Below, piece after piece: positions 46,201-56,022 of a DNA stretch of 64,000 nucleotides. Origin of the DNA: Alteromonas sp. CI.11.F.A3 (GTDB lineage Bacteria > Pseudomonadota > Gammaproteobacteria > Enterobacterales > Alteromonadaceae); NCBI RefSeq assembly GCF_032925565.1, contig NZ_CP136708.1, positions 3,100,001 through 3,164,000 on the forward strand, written 5' to 3'. The number at the start of each line of letters is the position of its first letter. The stretch's first letter is position 1. The notes below the pieces were generated by a model that worked only from the letters and a program-made list of their open reading frames with translations, had not been told where the DNA came from and searched no databases. The position numbers and the translations under genes are program-made.

Positions 46201-48073
46201 TGTGTTTCATTAAATCGGCAATCTCTGTCACACTGGCTGGGTCGTCAATGGTCGACGGTATATTAATTGGCTCATCGGCGGCAATTTGTCTTAACAGCTT
46301 ACGCAATATTTTTCCTGATCGTGTTTTTGGCAAGCGGTTCACAATAACGGCACGCTTAAAACTAGCCACCGGCCCTATGGTGTTTCGCACTTTAGCAATG
46401 AGCTCTTGCTCAAAAGCTGCCTCTTCTACTTTAACGCCATCTTTAAGTAACACTAAGCCTACTGGAATCTGCCCTTTAAGCGCATCAGCTATTCCAATTA
46501 CGCTGCATTCAGCCACCGCATTGTGTGACGCTAGAACTTCTTCCATTTCTCCAGTAGATAACCGATGCCCCGCCACATTAATGACGTCGTCGGTTCTACC
46601 CATAATGAACACAAACCCTTCTTCATCTATGTACCCATTGTCACCTGTGCTGTAATAGCCTTCGAACTCCTGCAAATACCCTTGGGTGAAACGCTTATGG
46701 TCACGCCAAATAGTCGTTAAACACCCAGGAGGTAACGGTAAAGAAATAGCAATGGCTCCCTTTTCACCCGTTGCAACCGGCTCACCATTAGCGGCCAACA
46801 CTCTCACATTAAAACCTGGTGTGGGTACACTTGATGAACCGGGTTTAGTACTAAGCGGTTCAATGCCAATAGGGTTTGAACAAATGGGCCACCCAGTTTC
46901 AGTTTGCCACCAATGGTCAACTACTGGCTTACCGGTTTTTTCTACTGTCCAATGATATGTGGGCGGGTCTAATCGTTCACCGGCCATAAAGATAGTACGC
47001 AGGCTACTTAGGTCGTACCGGGCGATACAATTAGCTTCAGGATCTTCTTTTCTAATCGCCCTGAATGCGGTTGGCGCTGCAAACAATACATTAATTTTAT
47101 GCTGCTCTACCATACGCCAGAATGCGCCAGCATCTGGTGTGCCTACAGGTTTGCCTTCAAACATCACTGTCGTCGCGCCCTTTATTAGTGGCCCATAAAC
47201 AATGTACGAGTGCCCTACTACCCAGCCCACATCTGAGGCTGCCCAAAAAACATCGTCTTGGTCTATTCCGTAAATGGCTTGCATCGAATAATTAAGTGCT
47301 ACTGCATGACCTCCATTGTCACGAACAACCCCTTTAGGTTTGCCCGTTGTGCCTGAGGTATACAAAATATAAAGGGGGTCGGTAGCATCTACCGGTGTGC
47401 ATTCTACTGGCTCACTGGCTTCACATAACGCTTGCCAATCGTGGTCAAAATCATCTACGAGGTTCGCACTAAGTTGTTTGCGTTGATAAACAACACAGCC
47501 TACGGGTTTATGGTGAGCAAGGGCGATAGCGTCATCAACCATTGGCTTGTAAGGCAGTAGCTTTTTGCCTTCTATGCCACACGACGCTGTAATAATAAGG
47601 GCAGGTTCTGCATCATCAATTCTGACCGCCAACTCACTAGCGGCGAAGCCGCCGAATACTACCGAGTGAATAGCCCCTATTCTTGCTACCGCTAACATTG
47701 CCACCGCCGCTTGCGGGATCATCGGCATGTAGATAATAACCGTATCGCCTTTCGTCACACCTAGGCTGGTGAGCGCGCCCGCCAACGTGGCTACTTCATT
47801 AAGTAGGGTGTTATAAGTCCAGGTTTCTTGCGTGTTCGTTACTGGAGAATCGTAAATTAGGGCCGCGTTTTCGCCGCGCCCCGCTTTTACATGGTGGTCT
47901 AACGCCAAATAACTGGTATTAAGCTTCCCCCCTTTGAACCACTGAGGGTAGCCATTTGTGTTTTCGCTTAGGGCTGTTTTAGGGGGAGTAAACCAGTCGA
48001 GATGCAGTGCTTTGTCTTGCCAAAATGCTTCTGGGTTATCAATTGACGCCCGATATTCTTGATGATAATTCAT
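46181..48073 (-). CDS. prpE: Propionyl-CoA synthetase (PrpE-type acyl-CoA ligase)
   Basis: Activates propionate, and to a lesser degree acetate, to its CoA thioester with ATP. The 630-aa protein has YTSGTTGKPKGVV (about 239-251), HWWQTETGWPI, YYSTGDNGYIDEEGF and the C-terminal acetylatable Lys in RSGKILRKLLRQIA. Length and the DPLYILYTSGTTG context match PrpE rather than the longer Acs. It stands alone, with no methylcitrate cycle genes in the window. Confidence 0.92.
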   Translation of the reverse strand: MNYHQEYRASIDNPEAFWQDKALHLDWFTPPKTALSENTNGYPQWFKGGKLNTSYLALDHHVKAGRGENAALIYDSPVTNTQETWTYNTLLNEVATLAGALTSLGVTKGDTVIIYMPMIPQAAVAMLAVARIGAIHSVVFGGFAASELAVRIDDAEPALIITASCGIEGKKLLPYKPMVDDAIALAHHKPVGCVVYQRKQLSANLVDDFDHDWQALCEASEPVECTPVDATDPLYILYTSGTTGKPKGVVRDNGGHAVALNYSMQAIYGIDQDDVFWAASDVGWVVGHSYIVYGPLIKGATTVMFEGKPVGTPDAGAFWRMVEQHKINVLFAAPTAFRAIRKEDPEANCIARYDLSSLRTIFMAGERLDPPTYHWTVEKTGKPVVDHWWQTETGWPICSNPIGIEPLSTKPGSSSVPTPGFNVRVLAANGEPVATGEKGAIAISLPLPPGCLTTIWRDHKRFTQGYLQEFEGYYSTGDNGYIDEEGFVFIMGRTDDVINVAGHRLSTGEMEEVLASHNAVAECSVIGIADALKGQIPVGLVLLKDGVKVEEAAFEQELIAKVRNTIGPVASFKRAVIVNRLPKTRSGKILRKLLRQIAADEPINIPSTIDDPASVTEIADLMKHKGLVER

Positions 48074-48270
48074 GACCGTTTCCGCAATAGAGTATTACTT
48101 TACCCTACTGCATAAACATGAATTTTTCGTATAAGACTTCAGGCTTACGTTAATTAACTCACTGTAAAAATTAAAGTTATTTCTTTAATATTAGTATTTG
48201 CCGCATCAAGAATTTGGTGTTTGTGACTAAATAGCTGGGCTTAATCTGGTTTGCTTTAATCAGATGCACA

Positions 48271-50826
48271 CTATTTTACTGGTAGTTTTGCTCGCCAATC
48301 TCTGACATTAAGTGGCTTGTCTAAAAAGTACCCTTGAAAAACATGGCAACCACGCTTTATTGCGTCGTTAAATTGCGTGGTATTTTCTATTCCTTCTGCC
48401 ACTGTTCTTAACTCGAAGATTTTTGCGATATCGAAAATACTGTTTAGCAGCGGGCTTTGCGCCCCATTCTCGTCTTCTTCATCGATAAAGTCCCTATCAA
48501 GTTTCACTTCTTTTATACAAAGGTCGCGAAGGTAACTTAGATTTAAATTCCCACTACCAAAATGATCTATGGAGAATGATACCCCTTTATCGGCTAGCTC
48601 TTTCATTGAACTACGCACCAAAGCAAAAGCTCCAATAAGTGCGGCTTCTCTAAGTTCAATGGTAAGGCTCCCTTTAGGAATATTCCAATGGGCGATCACG
48701 GCTAGCATTTTTTCGCTAAAGTCGGCTCTAGCCATATGTTTGGCACTTATATTAATTGAAAGTCGTGTTCTCAAACCGCTTTTATTACACTCGTATAATA
48801 GCTTTCCACATTCATTTATTACCCATTGGCCAATTTCAACAATGGCATCACTCTCTTCGGCAATAGGAATAAACTCAGCGGGGGTAATTAAGCCTAATTG
48901 GGGGTGCTGCCAACGAACCAATGCTTCAGCACACACCATACTGCCATCACTTTCATATTGGGGTTGTAACTCTATGAAGAGCTCATGATTACTGACTGCA
49001 GCACCAAGAGACTGGCGTATGAAATTGTATCTGTCATAACCCACACTAGAAGCACTATGAAAAACCACTGGGGCATTCACTTGGTCTGCGCTAAGTTGGT
49101 TATACCCTTCCCCAAGCATATGCCTGACTTTCGTTACGCTTGCCTCCATACCTTTGAGTTGGCAAATGGTTACCACGGCATAAATTTTATGAGGGCTGTT
49201 GTGCAAAGTAATGTCGCTACACACTTCATCGGTAAATTGCTGGCGAACTGCATCTATAGCGTTTCGTGCGGCTATGTCTTCTTCGGTGATGATGCCTTCG
49301 TATAACAGATAGAAGCTGTTTTCGGCGCCTCTGAAAACAGCGAAAGGTTTAGAAAATGTGCGAGTAAGCCTAGAGGCAAGAATACGCATCACATAGTCGG
49401 CGGTAGGCTGGCCAAACGCCTGCTTATACTGACCTATATTATCGATAGCTATTTGCGCGCTATAAATATCTGCGTAGGTTACCGCCGCTTTTCGAATAGC
49501 ACATTTCAAGCCTTTTTCGAACAATTTAGCGTTTGGCAATTGAGTGATATTGTCATAGTAAGCGGCTTGATAAACTTGGTCAGCTAATTGTTTTCGAACA
49601 CTCATATTTCGAAATACCACCACTATTCGCTTTTGCATATCAAAATGAAAAGAAGATAATGAAATATCAACGGGTATCAGGCCACCATTTTTATGGCTAA
49701 CAAAGTGATTTTCTAGGGACGCTTTAGCGGTTTTCCTACCCCCTTCCATAAACTTTATCAGATATTCTTTGGTATTTTGTGATTCAACTTTGGGCACCAA
49801 AATACAGATATCTTGCCCTATGAGTTCATCAGCATCGTAACCTAACACGTGCTCAACCGTATTGTTGGCTGTGATCACAGTGCCATCTTTATCAATGGTC
49901 ACAAGCGCATCAGAGATACTGTCTAAAATTGTAGAAAGGTATTCCGTGTAGTTGTGTTGTGTATCGGATAGACGTTTATGTTCCGTTATATCCTGCACAG
50001 AACCATAAATCCTATACACCTTATCTTGATGGGAGCTGGTTACCTCTGACTGAGGTGTGCCCGTCATTTTCAGCCAGCGCCGATAACCTTCTGCATTGAT
50101 GTACTCTACTTCTAACGCAAAAGTAGACAGTGACTTTATAGCTGCTTTCATTGCTTTGGCAATTTTTTCGCGGCTCACTTGGGGGAAATTGGCTAACGCT
50201 CGCTCTACCGGAATATCTCTTCCCGGCGTAACACCAAATAATAAGTAGGTTTCTCGCGTCCACGAGACAAGGCCTGCATGTAAATCTAATTCCCAGCCAC
50301 CAACATGAGAGATTCGCCCAATTTCATTAAGCAACTGAATTTTTTCGGCGAGTTTGTCGGTAAAAGGATGTTGAATAAGTCTATATTGAAGACTGAGTTC
50401 TATTTGCTGGCGAGCTATACTGGCATAGTGCTTTTGTTGATTGGTTAGTTGGTGACAACGCAGCACAATCAAAACTGCACCAATAATATTACCTTGAAAA
50501 TCTTTTATTCCACCTACAATCACATTTTGGCTGCTACAAATAGTTAGCGCTTCTGGCCATTCAAAATCGCTGCCTGGTAATGTGGCACTCATTTCTGTCA
50601 TCGATAACAGAAGCTGAGCATGCTTGGGCATGACCAGTGTTTGTTTTTCAGAATCGGCATTACTGTCATCGCAGCACAGTATATCCACGCAAGTGGCAGT
50701 AGGAGATAACGAAACAAGCAAGACAGCGGTAGCTTCTGTATTTACCCTGGCTTCACTCAACCGCGAGGTAACCTCTGGCAAGCTACTATCTTGTAAAGAG
50801 CCCAACAATCCGTCGTGAAGCTGCAT
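48271..50826 (-). CDS. GAF-PAS-PAS protein with degenerate GGDEF and altered EAL domains
   Basis: The 851-aa cytoplasmic protein has a GAF-like N-terminus (about 20-150), two PAS domains with PAC tails (165-290 and 295-415), a GGDEF-like domain (418-585) and an EAL domain (605-850). The GGDEF signature reads GAENS (500-504), so it cannot be a normal cyclase. EAL is intact at 634-636 and Asn, Glu and Lys ligands seem kept, but the DDFG loop reads DHFG (D754, H755), a metal-site change. It may be a weak phosphodiesterase or a c-di-GMP-binding effector. GGAG precedes the ATG. No adjacent partner. Confidence 0.9.
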   Translation of the reverse strand: MQLHDGLLGSLQDSSLPEVTSRLSEARVNTEATAVLLVSLSPTATCVDILCCDDSNADSEKQTLVMPKHAQLLLSMTEMSATLPGSDFEWPEALTICSSQNVIVGGIKDFQGNIIGAVLIVLRCHQLTNQQKHYASIARQQIELSLQYRLIQHPFTDKLAEKIQLLNEIGRISHVGGWELDLHAGLVSWTRETYLLFGVTPGRDIPVERALANFPQVSREKIAKAMKAAIKSLSTFALEVEYINAEGYRRWLKMTGTPQSEVTSSHQDKVYRIYGSVQDITEHKRLSDTQHNYTEYLSTILDSISDALVTIDKDGTVITANNTVEHVLGYDADELIGQDICILVPKVESQNTKEYLIKFMEGGRKTAKASLENHFVSHKNGGLIPVDISLSSFHFDMQKRIVVVFRNMSVRKQLADQVYQAAYYDNITQLPNAKLFEKGLKCAIRKAAVTYADIYSAQIAIDNIGQYKQAFGQPTADYVMRILASRLTRTFSKPFAVFRGAENSFYLLYEGIITEEDIAARNAIDAVRQQFTDEVCSDITLHNSPHKIYAVVTICQLKGMEASVTKVRHMLGEGYNQLSADQVNAPVVFHSASSVGYDRYNFIRQSLGAAVSNHELFIELQPQYESDGSMVCAEALVRWQHPQLGLITPAEFIPIAEESDAIVEIGQWVINECGKLLYECNKSGLRTRLSINISAKHMARADFSEKMLAVIAHWNIPKGSLTIELREAALIGAFALVRSSMKELADKGVSFSIDHFGSGNLNLSYLRDLCIKEVKLDRDFIDEEDENGAQSPLLNSIFDIAKIFELRTVAEGIENTTQFNDAIKRGCHVFQGYFLDKPLNVRDWRAKLPVK

Positions 50827-51060
50827 TTAGGTGAACTCCAATCCATCTCAAGATGGTTATAGTGCGATCATTTGTCGTTAATTATTTGCTTATCAACTTC
50901 ACTGCTCAATCAAAAAACATGATCATTATTTAGTCAACAATAGAGAATTTTTACTCATTTTTCCAGCACATTTGCACTAACAAGTGGGCAATTATTTAGT
51001 ATATAAAGAGGATTTATGAGCAAACATGAATGATATGTATATATGCAGCTAGAGGCATGG
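50827..51060. other. Gap upstream of the GAF-PAS-EAL gene
   Basis: Part of a 311-base gap; AT-rich and should hold the promoter of the minus-strand gene. No gene recognised. Confidence 0.35.
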
Positions 51061-51098
51061 AGGTAAGGAGATAAGGAGATAAGGAGATAAGGAAATAA
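51061..51098. repeat. Short tandem repeat, 8-base unit
   Basis: AGATAAGG repeated three times in full (51069-51092), flanked by imperfect copies. It is intergenic, downstream of the cytochrome c' gene. Copy number probably varies between strains. Confidence 0.85.
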
Positions 51099-51121
51099 CA
51101 GCGCACGAACTACATGCGCTG
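51099..51121 (-). terminator. Hairpin after the cytochrome c' gene
   Basis: CAGCGCA / TGCGCTG stem with a nine-base loop; on the minus strand it is followed by TTATTT, a weak T-tract, 16 bases after the stop. Confidence 0.55.
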
Positions 51122-51137
51122 TGAAGAACTAAAACAG

Positions 51138-51638
51138 TTAGTCTTTTTTGTAGTCGTCATGACAAGACTTACAGCTTGCTCCCACTTTGCCAATCGCGCC
51201 GCGGTAAGCACTTTCATCGCCTGCTTTCACTGCAGCTTGTAAACCCATTGACGCTTCTTTTAACGCGGCAATTTTAGATTCCACATCGGAGAAGTTTTCC
51301 CAGACTGCGTCTTTCGCGCCTGTGTCTACATCAAACTTACGGGTATCAACAGATAAGTAATCACTCATCATATCAGCAAGTTGCTCTAGTCGTACCCCAT
51401 TGGTCATCATCACAGACTCATCAAAAGGTAGCGCTCCTTTTGCCATGCCGCCCAACGGCCCCATGTTGCTGCGTACCAATTGGAATATCGCTTGACGGTA
51501 TTGAGTCGCCGCTTTTGCATGCTTTTCTGACGAGGCTTCTGATGTTTCCGTCGCCGCAATTGCTCCACCAGCTAAACACGTTGCTAAAGCTGCGGTAGCT
51601 AATGTGGTCTTGATTGTCTTTCCTAGAATATTTTTCAT
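51138..51638 (-). CDS. Cytochrome c' (periplasmic class II c-type cytochrome)
   Basis: The 166-aa protein has a signal peptide (MKNILGKTIKTTLATAALAT, cut near AIA) and a four-helix bundle with the heme motif CKSCH near the C-terminus, as in cytochromes c'. These bind NO or pass electrons in the periplasm. The ATG at 51638 is chosen; a Met four codons earlier lacks a usable Shine-Dalgarno. The cytochrome b561 gene 5 kb away could be a membrane partner, but no operon links them. Confidence 0.9.
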   Translation of the reverse strand: MKNILGKTIKTTLATAALATCLAGGAIAATETSEASSEKHAKAATQYRQAIFQLVRSNMGPLGGMAKGALPFDESVMMTNGVRLEQLADMMSDYLSVDTRKFDVDTGAKDAVWENFSDVESKIAALKEASMGLQAAVKAGDESAYRGAIGKVGASCKSCHDDYKKD

Positions 51639-51751
51639 AGTTATCGCCATGCCTGTTCGATTGTGTTGGTCTGTTTTCTATCCTGACGAATACCCACCTT
51701 TTGCGCAAGGTTTTAACCTGTAAATTTTGTGTTTTTTCTTTATTTTAGGCA

Positions 51752-51777
51752 AAAAAAAGCCCTCATATGAGGGCTTT
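51752..51777 (-). terminator. Intrinsic terminator after dnaJ
   Basis: AAAGCCCTCA / TGAGGGCTTT stem; the minus strand continues into a run of Ts, 17 bases after the dnaJ stop. Confidence 0.92.
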
Positions 51778-51793
51778 ATAATTTTAATACGAT

Positions 51794-52930
51794 TTAGTTA
51801 GTTAAATCATCGAAAAACTTTTTCACACCGTCAAAAAAGCCTTGTGCTTTCGGACTGTGTCTACTTGATGCTTTGCCCATCGATTCTTCTAGCTCTTGTA
51901 GCAATTCCTTTTGACGTGATGACAAGCTAACCGGTGTTTCCACCACAACTTTACACATCAAATCGCCAACTGCGCCACTTCGAACCGATTTAACGCCTTT
52001 ACCACGTAAACGGAACATACGTCCTGTTTGGGTTTCAGGGCTAATTTTAAGTTTCACTTTGCCATCGAGTGTAGGCACTTCTAGCTCGCCGCCTAGGGCT
52101 GCTGTGGTGAAACTTAATGGTACTTCACAGTACAAGTTGTTGCCGTCACGCTGGAAGATTTTATGATCACGAACATGTACTTGAACATACAAGTCACCTG
52201 CCGGTGCACCATTCTCTCCTGCTTCGCCTTCGCCAGATAAACGAATACGATCGCCGGTATCAACACCTGATGGAATCTTAACATTAAGGGTTTTGGTTTT
52301 TTCTTTACGACCATGGCCATGACAGCTGTTACATGGATCTTCGATAATCTTGCCTTTACCTGAACAGGTTGGGCAAGTTTGTTGAACCGCAAAGAAGCCT
52401 TGGCGCATTTGCACCTGACCATTTCCATGACAGGTTGGGCACGTTTTAGGCGAAGAGCCTTTCTTCGCACCAGAACCGTCACACACTTCACATTCAACCA
52501 ATGTAGGCACGCGAATATCTACGCTTTTGCCACGTACCGCTTCTTCAAGCGATAACTCTAGGTTGTAGCGAAGGTCTGAGCCTTGACGAGCACGTGATTG
52601 ACGACCGCCGCGAGCACCGCCGCCACCGAAAATATCACCAAATACATCGCCGAAGATATCACCGAAGTCGCCACCACCACCAAAGCCAGCGCCACCGCGA
52701 TTAGGATCTACACCAGCGTGGCCATACTGATCGTAAGCGGCACGCTTTTGCGCATCGTTTAATACTTCGTAGGCTTCCTGGATTTCCTTGAATTTAACTT
52801 CAAGGGCTTTATCGCCCTGCGTGCGGTCTGGGTGATATTTCATCGCTAGCTTTTTATACGCTTTTTTAATTTCGCGTTCGCTAGCGCCTTTATCTACCCC
52901 AAGCACTTCGTAGTAGTCACGTTTCGACAT
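51794..52930 (-). CDS. dnaJ: Chaperone DnaJ (Hsp40)
   Basis: Delivers substrates to DnaK and stimulates its ATPase. The 378-aa protein has a J domain with HPD (YHPDRTQGD, about 32), a Gly/Phe region (75-120), four CxxCxGxG zinc motifs ([32 protein letters not shown], about 145-210) and two C-terminal substrate domains. AGGA precedes the ATG. It follows dnaK by 180 bases, in which a GC hairpin (53032-53061) is seen without a T-run. Confidence 0.98.
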   Translation of the reverse strand: MSKRDYYEVLGVDKGASEREIKKAYKKLAMKYHPDRTQGDKALEVKFKEIQEAYEVLNDAQKRAAYDQYGHAGVDPNRGGAGFGGGGDFGDIFGDVFGDIFGGGGARGGRQSRARQGSDLRYNLELSLEEAVRGKSVDIRVPTLVECEVCDGSGAKKGSSPKTCPTCHGNGQVQMRQGFFAVQQTCPTCSGKGKIIEDPCNSCHGHGRKEKTKTLNVKIPSGVDTGDRIRLSGEGEAGENGAPAGDLYVQVHVRDHKIFQRDGNNLYCEVPLSFTTAALGGELEVPTLDGKVKLKISPETQTGRMFRLRGKGVKSVRSGAVGDLMCKVVVETPVSLSSRQKELLQELEESMGKASSRHSPKAQGFFDGVKKFFDDLTN

Positions 52931-53031
52931 AGTGTTTACTTATCCTACCTATTATTATCACAGGGACGTTGTTTGAGCACATTGTCGCCCTTGTGAAACT
53001 ACATTTGTTTATCGCGTTTTATTACACGACA

Positions 53032-53061
53032 AAGGCGCAACAAGTGAACCTGGTGCGCCTT
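53032..53061 (-). repeat. Hairpin between dnaK and dnaJ
   Basis: AAGGCGCA / TGCGCCTT stem with a 14-base loop in the 180-base gap. With no T-run after it on the minus strand, it could be a partial terminator or an mRNA processing and stability element that sets the DnaK to DnaJ ratio. Confidence 0.5.
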
Positions 53062-53110
53062 AACTGCTAAAGTCAGCTCAACTTACGTTGGGCTTATCGC
53101 AACAGCTTGC

Positions 53111-55045
53111 TTACTTTTTATCTTCGTCTTTAACTTCTTCAAACTCAGCGTCAACAACGTCTTCATCAGCTTGGCCAGATGCTTGTTGCTCAGCACCTTC
53201 AGCGCCAGCTTCTCCAGCCGCACCTGCTTGTTGTGCTTGAGCCGCTTCCATCAACTTGCTAGACGCTTGAATAAGTTCTTGCGTTTTCGCTTCGATGTCT
53301 GCTTTATCTTCGCCTTTAACCGCAGTTTCTAGCGCGCTAACCGCTTCTTCGATTGGCGCTTTATCTTCTGCACTTAGTGCATCGCCAACTTCTTCAAGTT
53401 GCTTACGAGTAGCGTGGATCATGCCGTCAGCTTGGTTACGTGTTTGAATAAGTTCTTCAAACTTCGCATCAGCTTCTTTGTTCGCTTCTGCGTCAGCAAC
53501 CATCTTCTCGACTTCTTCATCGCTTAAGCCTGAAGACGCTTTGATTGTGATCTTCTGCTCTTTACCTGTGTCTTTATCTTTCGCAGACACGTGTAAGATA
53601 CCATCCGCATCTAAGTCGAAGGTTACTTCGATTTGAGGGGTACCACGAGAAGCAGGACGAATACCTTCAAGGTTGAACTGACCTAGTGATTTGTTACCGC
53701 TAGATTGCTTACGCTCACCCTGTAGTACGTGTACTGTTACCGCAGACTGGTTGTCTTCAGCAGTAGAGAACGTTTGCGACTTCTTCGTTGGAATAGTCGT
53801 GTTCTTCTCGATAAGTGCTGTCATCACGCCGCCCATGGTTTCGATACCAAGAGACAGTGGTGTTACGTCAAGAAGTAGTACGTCTTTAACGTCACCAGAA
53901 AGTACACCACCTTGAATTGCTGCACCTACTGCTACGGCTTCATCAGGGTTAACGTCTTTACGTGGCTCTTTACCGAAGAATTCAGTCACTAGCTTCTGAA
54001 CTAAAGGCATACGTGTTTGACCACCTACCAAGATGATATCTTGGATATCGCCTACTGATAGGTCAGAGTCTGCCAATGCTTGCTTAAGCGGGTTAAGGGT
54101 ATTCTTAACAAGCTCTTCAACCAAAGACTCAAGTTTTGCACGCGTTAGTTTAATCGCTAAGTGCTTAGGACCTGAACCGTCTGCTGTGATGTACGGCAAG
54201 TTAACTTCAGTTTGCTGTGAAGAAGAAAGCTCAATTTTCGCTTTCTCACCGGCTTCTTTAAGACGCTGCATTGCAAGCGGATCTTTACGTAAGTCGATGC
54301 CTTGATCTTTCTTGAATTCGTCAACAAGGTAGTTAATTACACGGTTATCGAAATCTTCACCACCAAGGTGAGTATCACCATTAGTTGCTAGTACTTCAAA
54401 CGTGTGCTCGCCGTCAACTTCATCAATTTCGATGATAGAAATATCGAACGTACCACCACCAAGGTCATACACTGCAACAACGTTATCGCCTTGCTTTTTG
54501 TCCATACCGTACGCTAACGCAGCCGCCGTTGGCTCGTTAATGATACGTTTAACTTCAAGACCAGCAATACGGCCCGCATCTTTCGTTGCTTGACGTTGTG
54601 AATCGTTAAAGTAAGCAGGAACAGTAATTACTGCGCCAGTCACTTCTTCGCCAAGATAATCTTCAGCGGTTTTCTTCATTTTCTTAAGTACTTCAGCAGA
54701 AACTTGAGGAGGCGCCATTTTCTCGCCTTTCGCTTCTACCCATGCATCACCGTTGTCTGCACCCACAATTTTGTAAGGCATGATGTCGATGTCGCGTTGT
54801 ACTTCTTTATCTTGAAAACGACGACCAATTAAGCGTTTAATCGCGAAAAGCGTGTTTTCAGGATTTGTTACCGCTTGGCGCTTAGCAGATTGACCTACTA
54901 AAGTTTCGCCGTCGTTTGTGTAAGCAATGATTGATGGCGTTGTACGATCGCCTTCCGCGTTTTCAAGTACGCGAGGTTTGTCGCCGTCTAGCACTGCGAC
55001 ACATGAATTCGTTGTACCTAAATCGATACCAATGATTCTACCCAT
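53111..55045 (-). CDS. dnaK: Chaperone DnaK (Hsp70)
   Basis: ATP-driven Hsp70. The 644-aa protein has the three Hsp70 signatures: [14 protein letters not shown] (4-17), [16 protein letters not shown] and [13 protein letters not shown], then the substrate-binding beta domain and lid. The C-terminus is Ala/Gly/Gln-rich and ends EEVKDEDKK, as usual. GGAG precedes the ATG. A sigma-32 promoter lies in the grpE-dnaK gap, so dnaK-dnaJ can be made independently of grpE. Confidence 0.99.
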   Translation of the reverse strand: MGRIIGIDLGTTNSCVAVLDGDKPRVLENAEGDRTTPSIIAYTNDGETLVGQSAKRQAVTNPENTLFAIKRLIGRRFQDKEVQRDIDIMPYKIVGADNGDAWVEAKGEKMAPPQVSAEVLKKMKKTAEDYLGEEVTGAVITVPAYFNDSQRQATKDAGRIAGLEVKRIINEPTAAALAYGMDKKQGDNVVAVYDLGGGTFDISIIEIDEVDGEHTFEVLATNGDTHLGGEDFDNRVINYLVDEFKKDQGIDLRKDPLAMQRLKEAGEKAKIELSSSQQTEVNLPYITADGSGPKHLAIKLTRAKLESLVEELVKNTLNPLKQALADSDLSVGDIQDIILVGGQTRMPLVQKLVTEFFGKEPRKDVNPDEAVAVGAAIQGGVLSGDVKDVLLLDVTPLSLGIETMGGVMTALIEKNTTIPTKKSQTFSTAEDNQSAVTVHVLQGERKQSSGNKSLGQFNLEGIRPASRGTPQIEVTFDLDADGILHVSAKDKDTGKEQKITIKASSGLSDEEVEKMVADAEANKEADAKFEELIQTRNQADGMIHATRKQLEEVGDALSAEDKAPIEEAVSALETAVKGEDKADIEAKTQELIQASSKLMEAAQAQQAGAAGEAGAEGAEQQASGQADEDVVDAEFEEVKDEDKK

Positions 55046-55080
55046 TACGTGTCTCCAAAAATTTATTTAATCTACAATTT

Positions 55081-55109
55081 TAGTGGGGTTATTCCGCACT
55101 ATTTTCAAT
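55081..55109 (-). promoter_or_regulatory. Candidate sigma-32 promoter for dnaK-dnaJ
   Basis: On the minus strand ATTGAAA (55103-55109), a 14-base spacer and CCCCACTA (55081-55088), close to the RpoH consensus, about 35 bases ahead of the dnaK start. Confidence 0.6.
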
Positions 55110-55162
55110 AGTTGTCAGTAAAAAAACTGACATTTTTGTGTAATTTAAGCCGCAATACGTAT

Positions 55163-55783
55163 TTACGCTTGCGTATCTACACCACCGCTAGGCGCTCTGG
55201 AAACCATAACCATGGCTGGGCGCAACAAACGGCCATTAATTTGATACCCTTTTTGCATAACCGCCATCACCGTATTTGGTGCGTGGTCTGCACTTTCTTG
55301 CATAGACATAGCTTGGTGCAAGTCAGGGTTAAAGGTTTCACCCTGCGGATCAATAAGGCTCAATCCAAATTTCTCAATAGTGCTTAAGAAACTTTTATGC
55401 GTCATTTCCACACCTTCAAGCAACGGCTTAACCGCTTCGTTTTCGCCGTCGGTCAATTCGATAGCGCGCTCAAGGTTATCAACGACAGGAAGAAGCTCGC
55501 CTGCAAAACGCTCTAATGCGAATTTACGTGCCTTTTCAACTTCCATTTCAGCGCGGCGACGGGCATTTTCCATATCAGCACGAGCACGTAGTACGCTATC
55601 TTGCTGCTCTTTAATGGTTGCCTGTGCTTCTGAAAGTGCTGTTTCTAGCTCATAGATGCGCTGCGTGGCATCTGATTCAGATTCGGGTGAAGTTTGCTCT
55701 TCTTGTATAACTTCAGCATCTTGTACGGTTTCGTCTACGCCAGAAACTTCTTGCTCTGCCTGCACGTCGCGGTTATCGCTCAT
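55163..55783 (-). CDS. grpE: Nucleotide exchange factor GrpE
   Basis: Releases ADP from DnaK. The 206-aa protein has an acidic, disordered N-terminus, a long helix and coiled coil (about 45-100), and the C-terminal beta domain with [13 protein letters not shown] and [25 protein letters not shown] choose the ATG at 55783 because GGAGG lies eight bases upstream. It heads grpE-dnaK-dnaJ behind a sigma-32 promoter. Confidence 0.97.
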   Translation of the reverse strand: MSDNRDVQAEQEVSGVDETVQDAEVIQEEQTSPESESDATQRIYELETALSEAQATIKEQQDSVLRARADMENARRRAEMEVEKARKFALERFAGELLPVVDNLERAIELTDGENEAVKPLLEGVEMTHKSFLSTIEKFGLSLIDPQGETFNPDLHQAMSMQESADHAPNTVMAVMQKGYQINGRLLRPAMVMVSRAPSGGVDTQA

Positions 55784-55869
55784 GCTTTCCTCCAAACGTT
55801 AATGTCTATACTGCATAAACCCATGAATGACTCGTACTCAATCATGGGCAATGTCTGCGTTGGGATTAA

Positions 55870-55897
55870 TTATGGGGCTGCTTTAACCGCCTTCAAG
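55870..55897 (-). promoter_or_regulatory. Sigma-32 promoter of grpE
   Basis: On the minus strand CTTGAAG (55891-55897), a 13-base spacer and CCCCATAA (55870-55877), nearly a perfect RpoH match, about 85 bases ahead of the grpE start. Confidence 0.85.
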
Positions 55898-56022
55898 GGT
55901 AACCACACTATTTTTATGGTTTGTTTTTAAGTTTTTTTAAATAGATCAATAAATGCGAGCTACACACCCACTCATTGTAAAAAACATGTTAACTTTGACA
56001 GGTATTGTATTAGGGAATTTTG

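Noticed and set aside
55113..55131. Terminator-like hairpin (GTCAGT/ACTGAC with T-rich 3' side on the plus strand)
   Set aside because: The T-run is on the plus strand, where no transcript is expected; on the minus strand, in the grpE-dnaK gap, it lacks a T-tract. It may simply be a weak mRNA hairpin.
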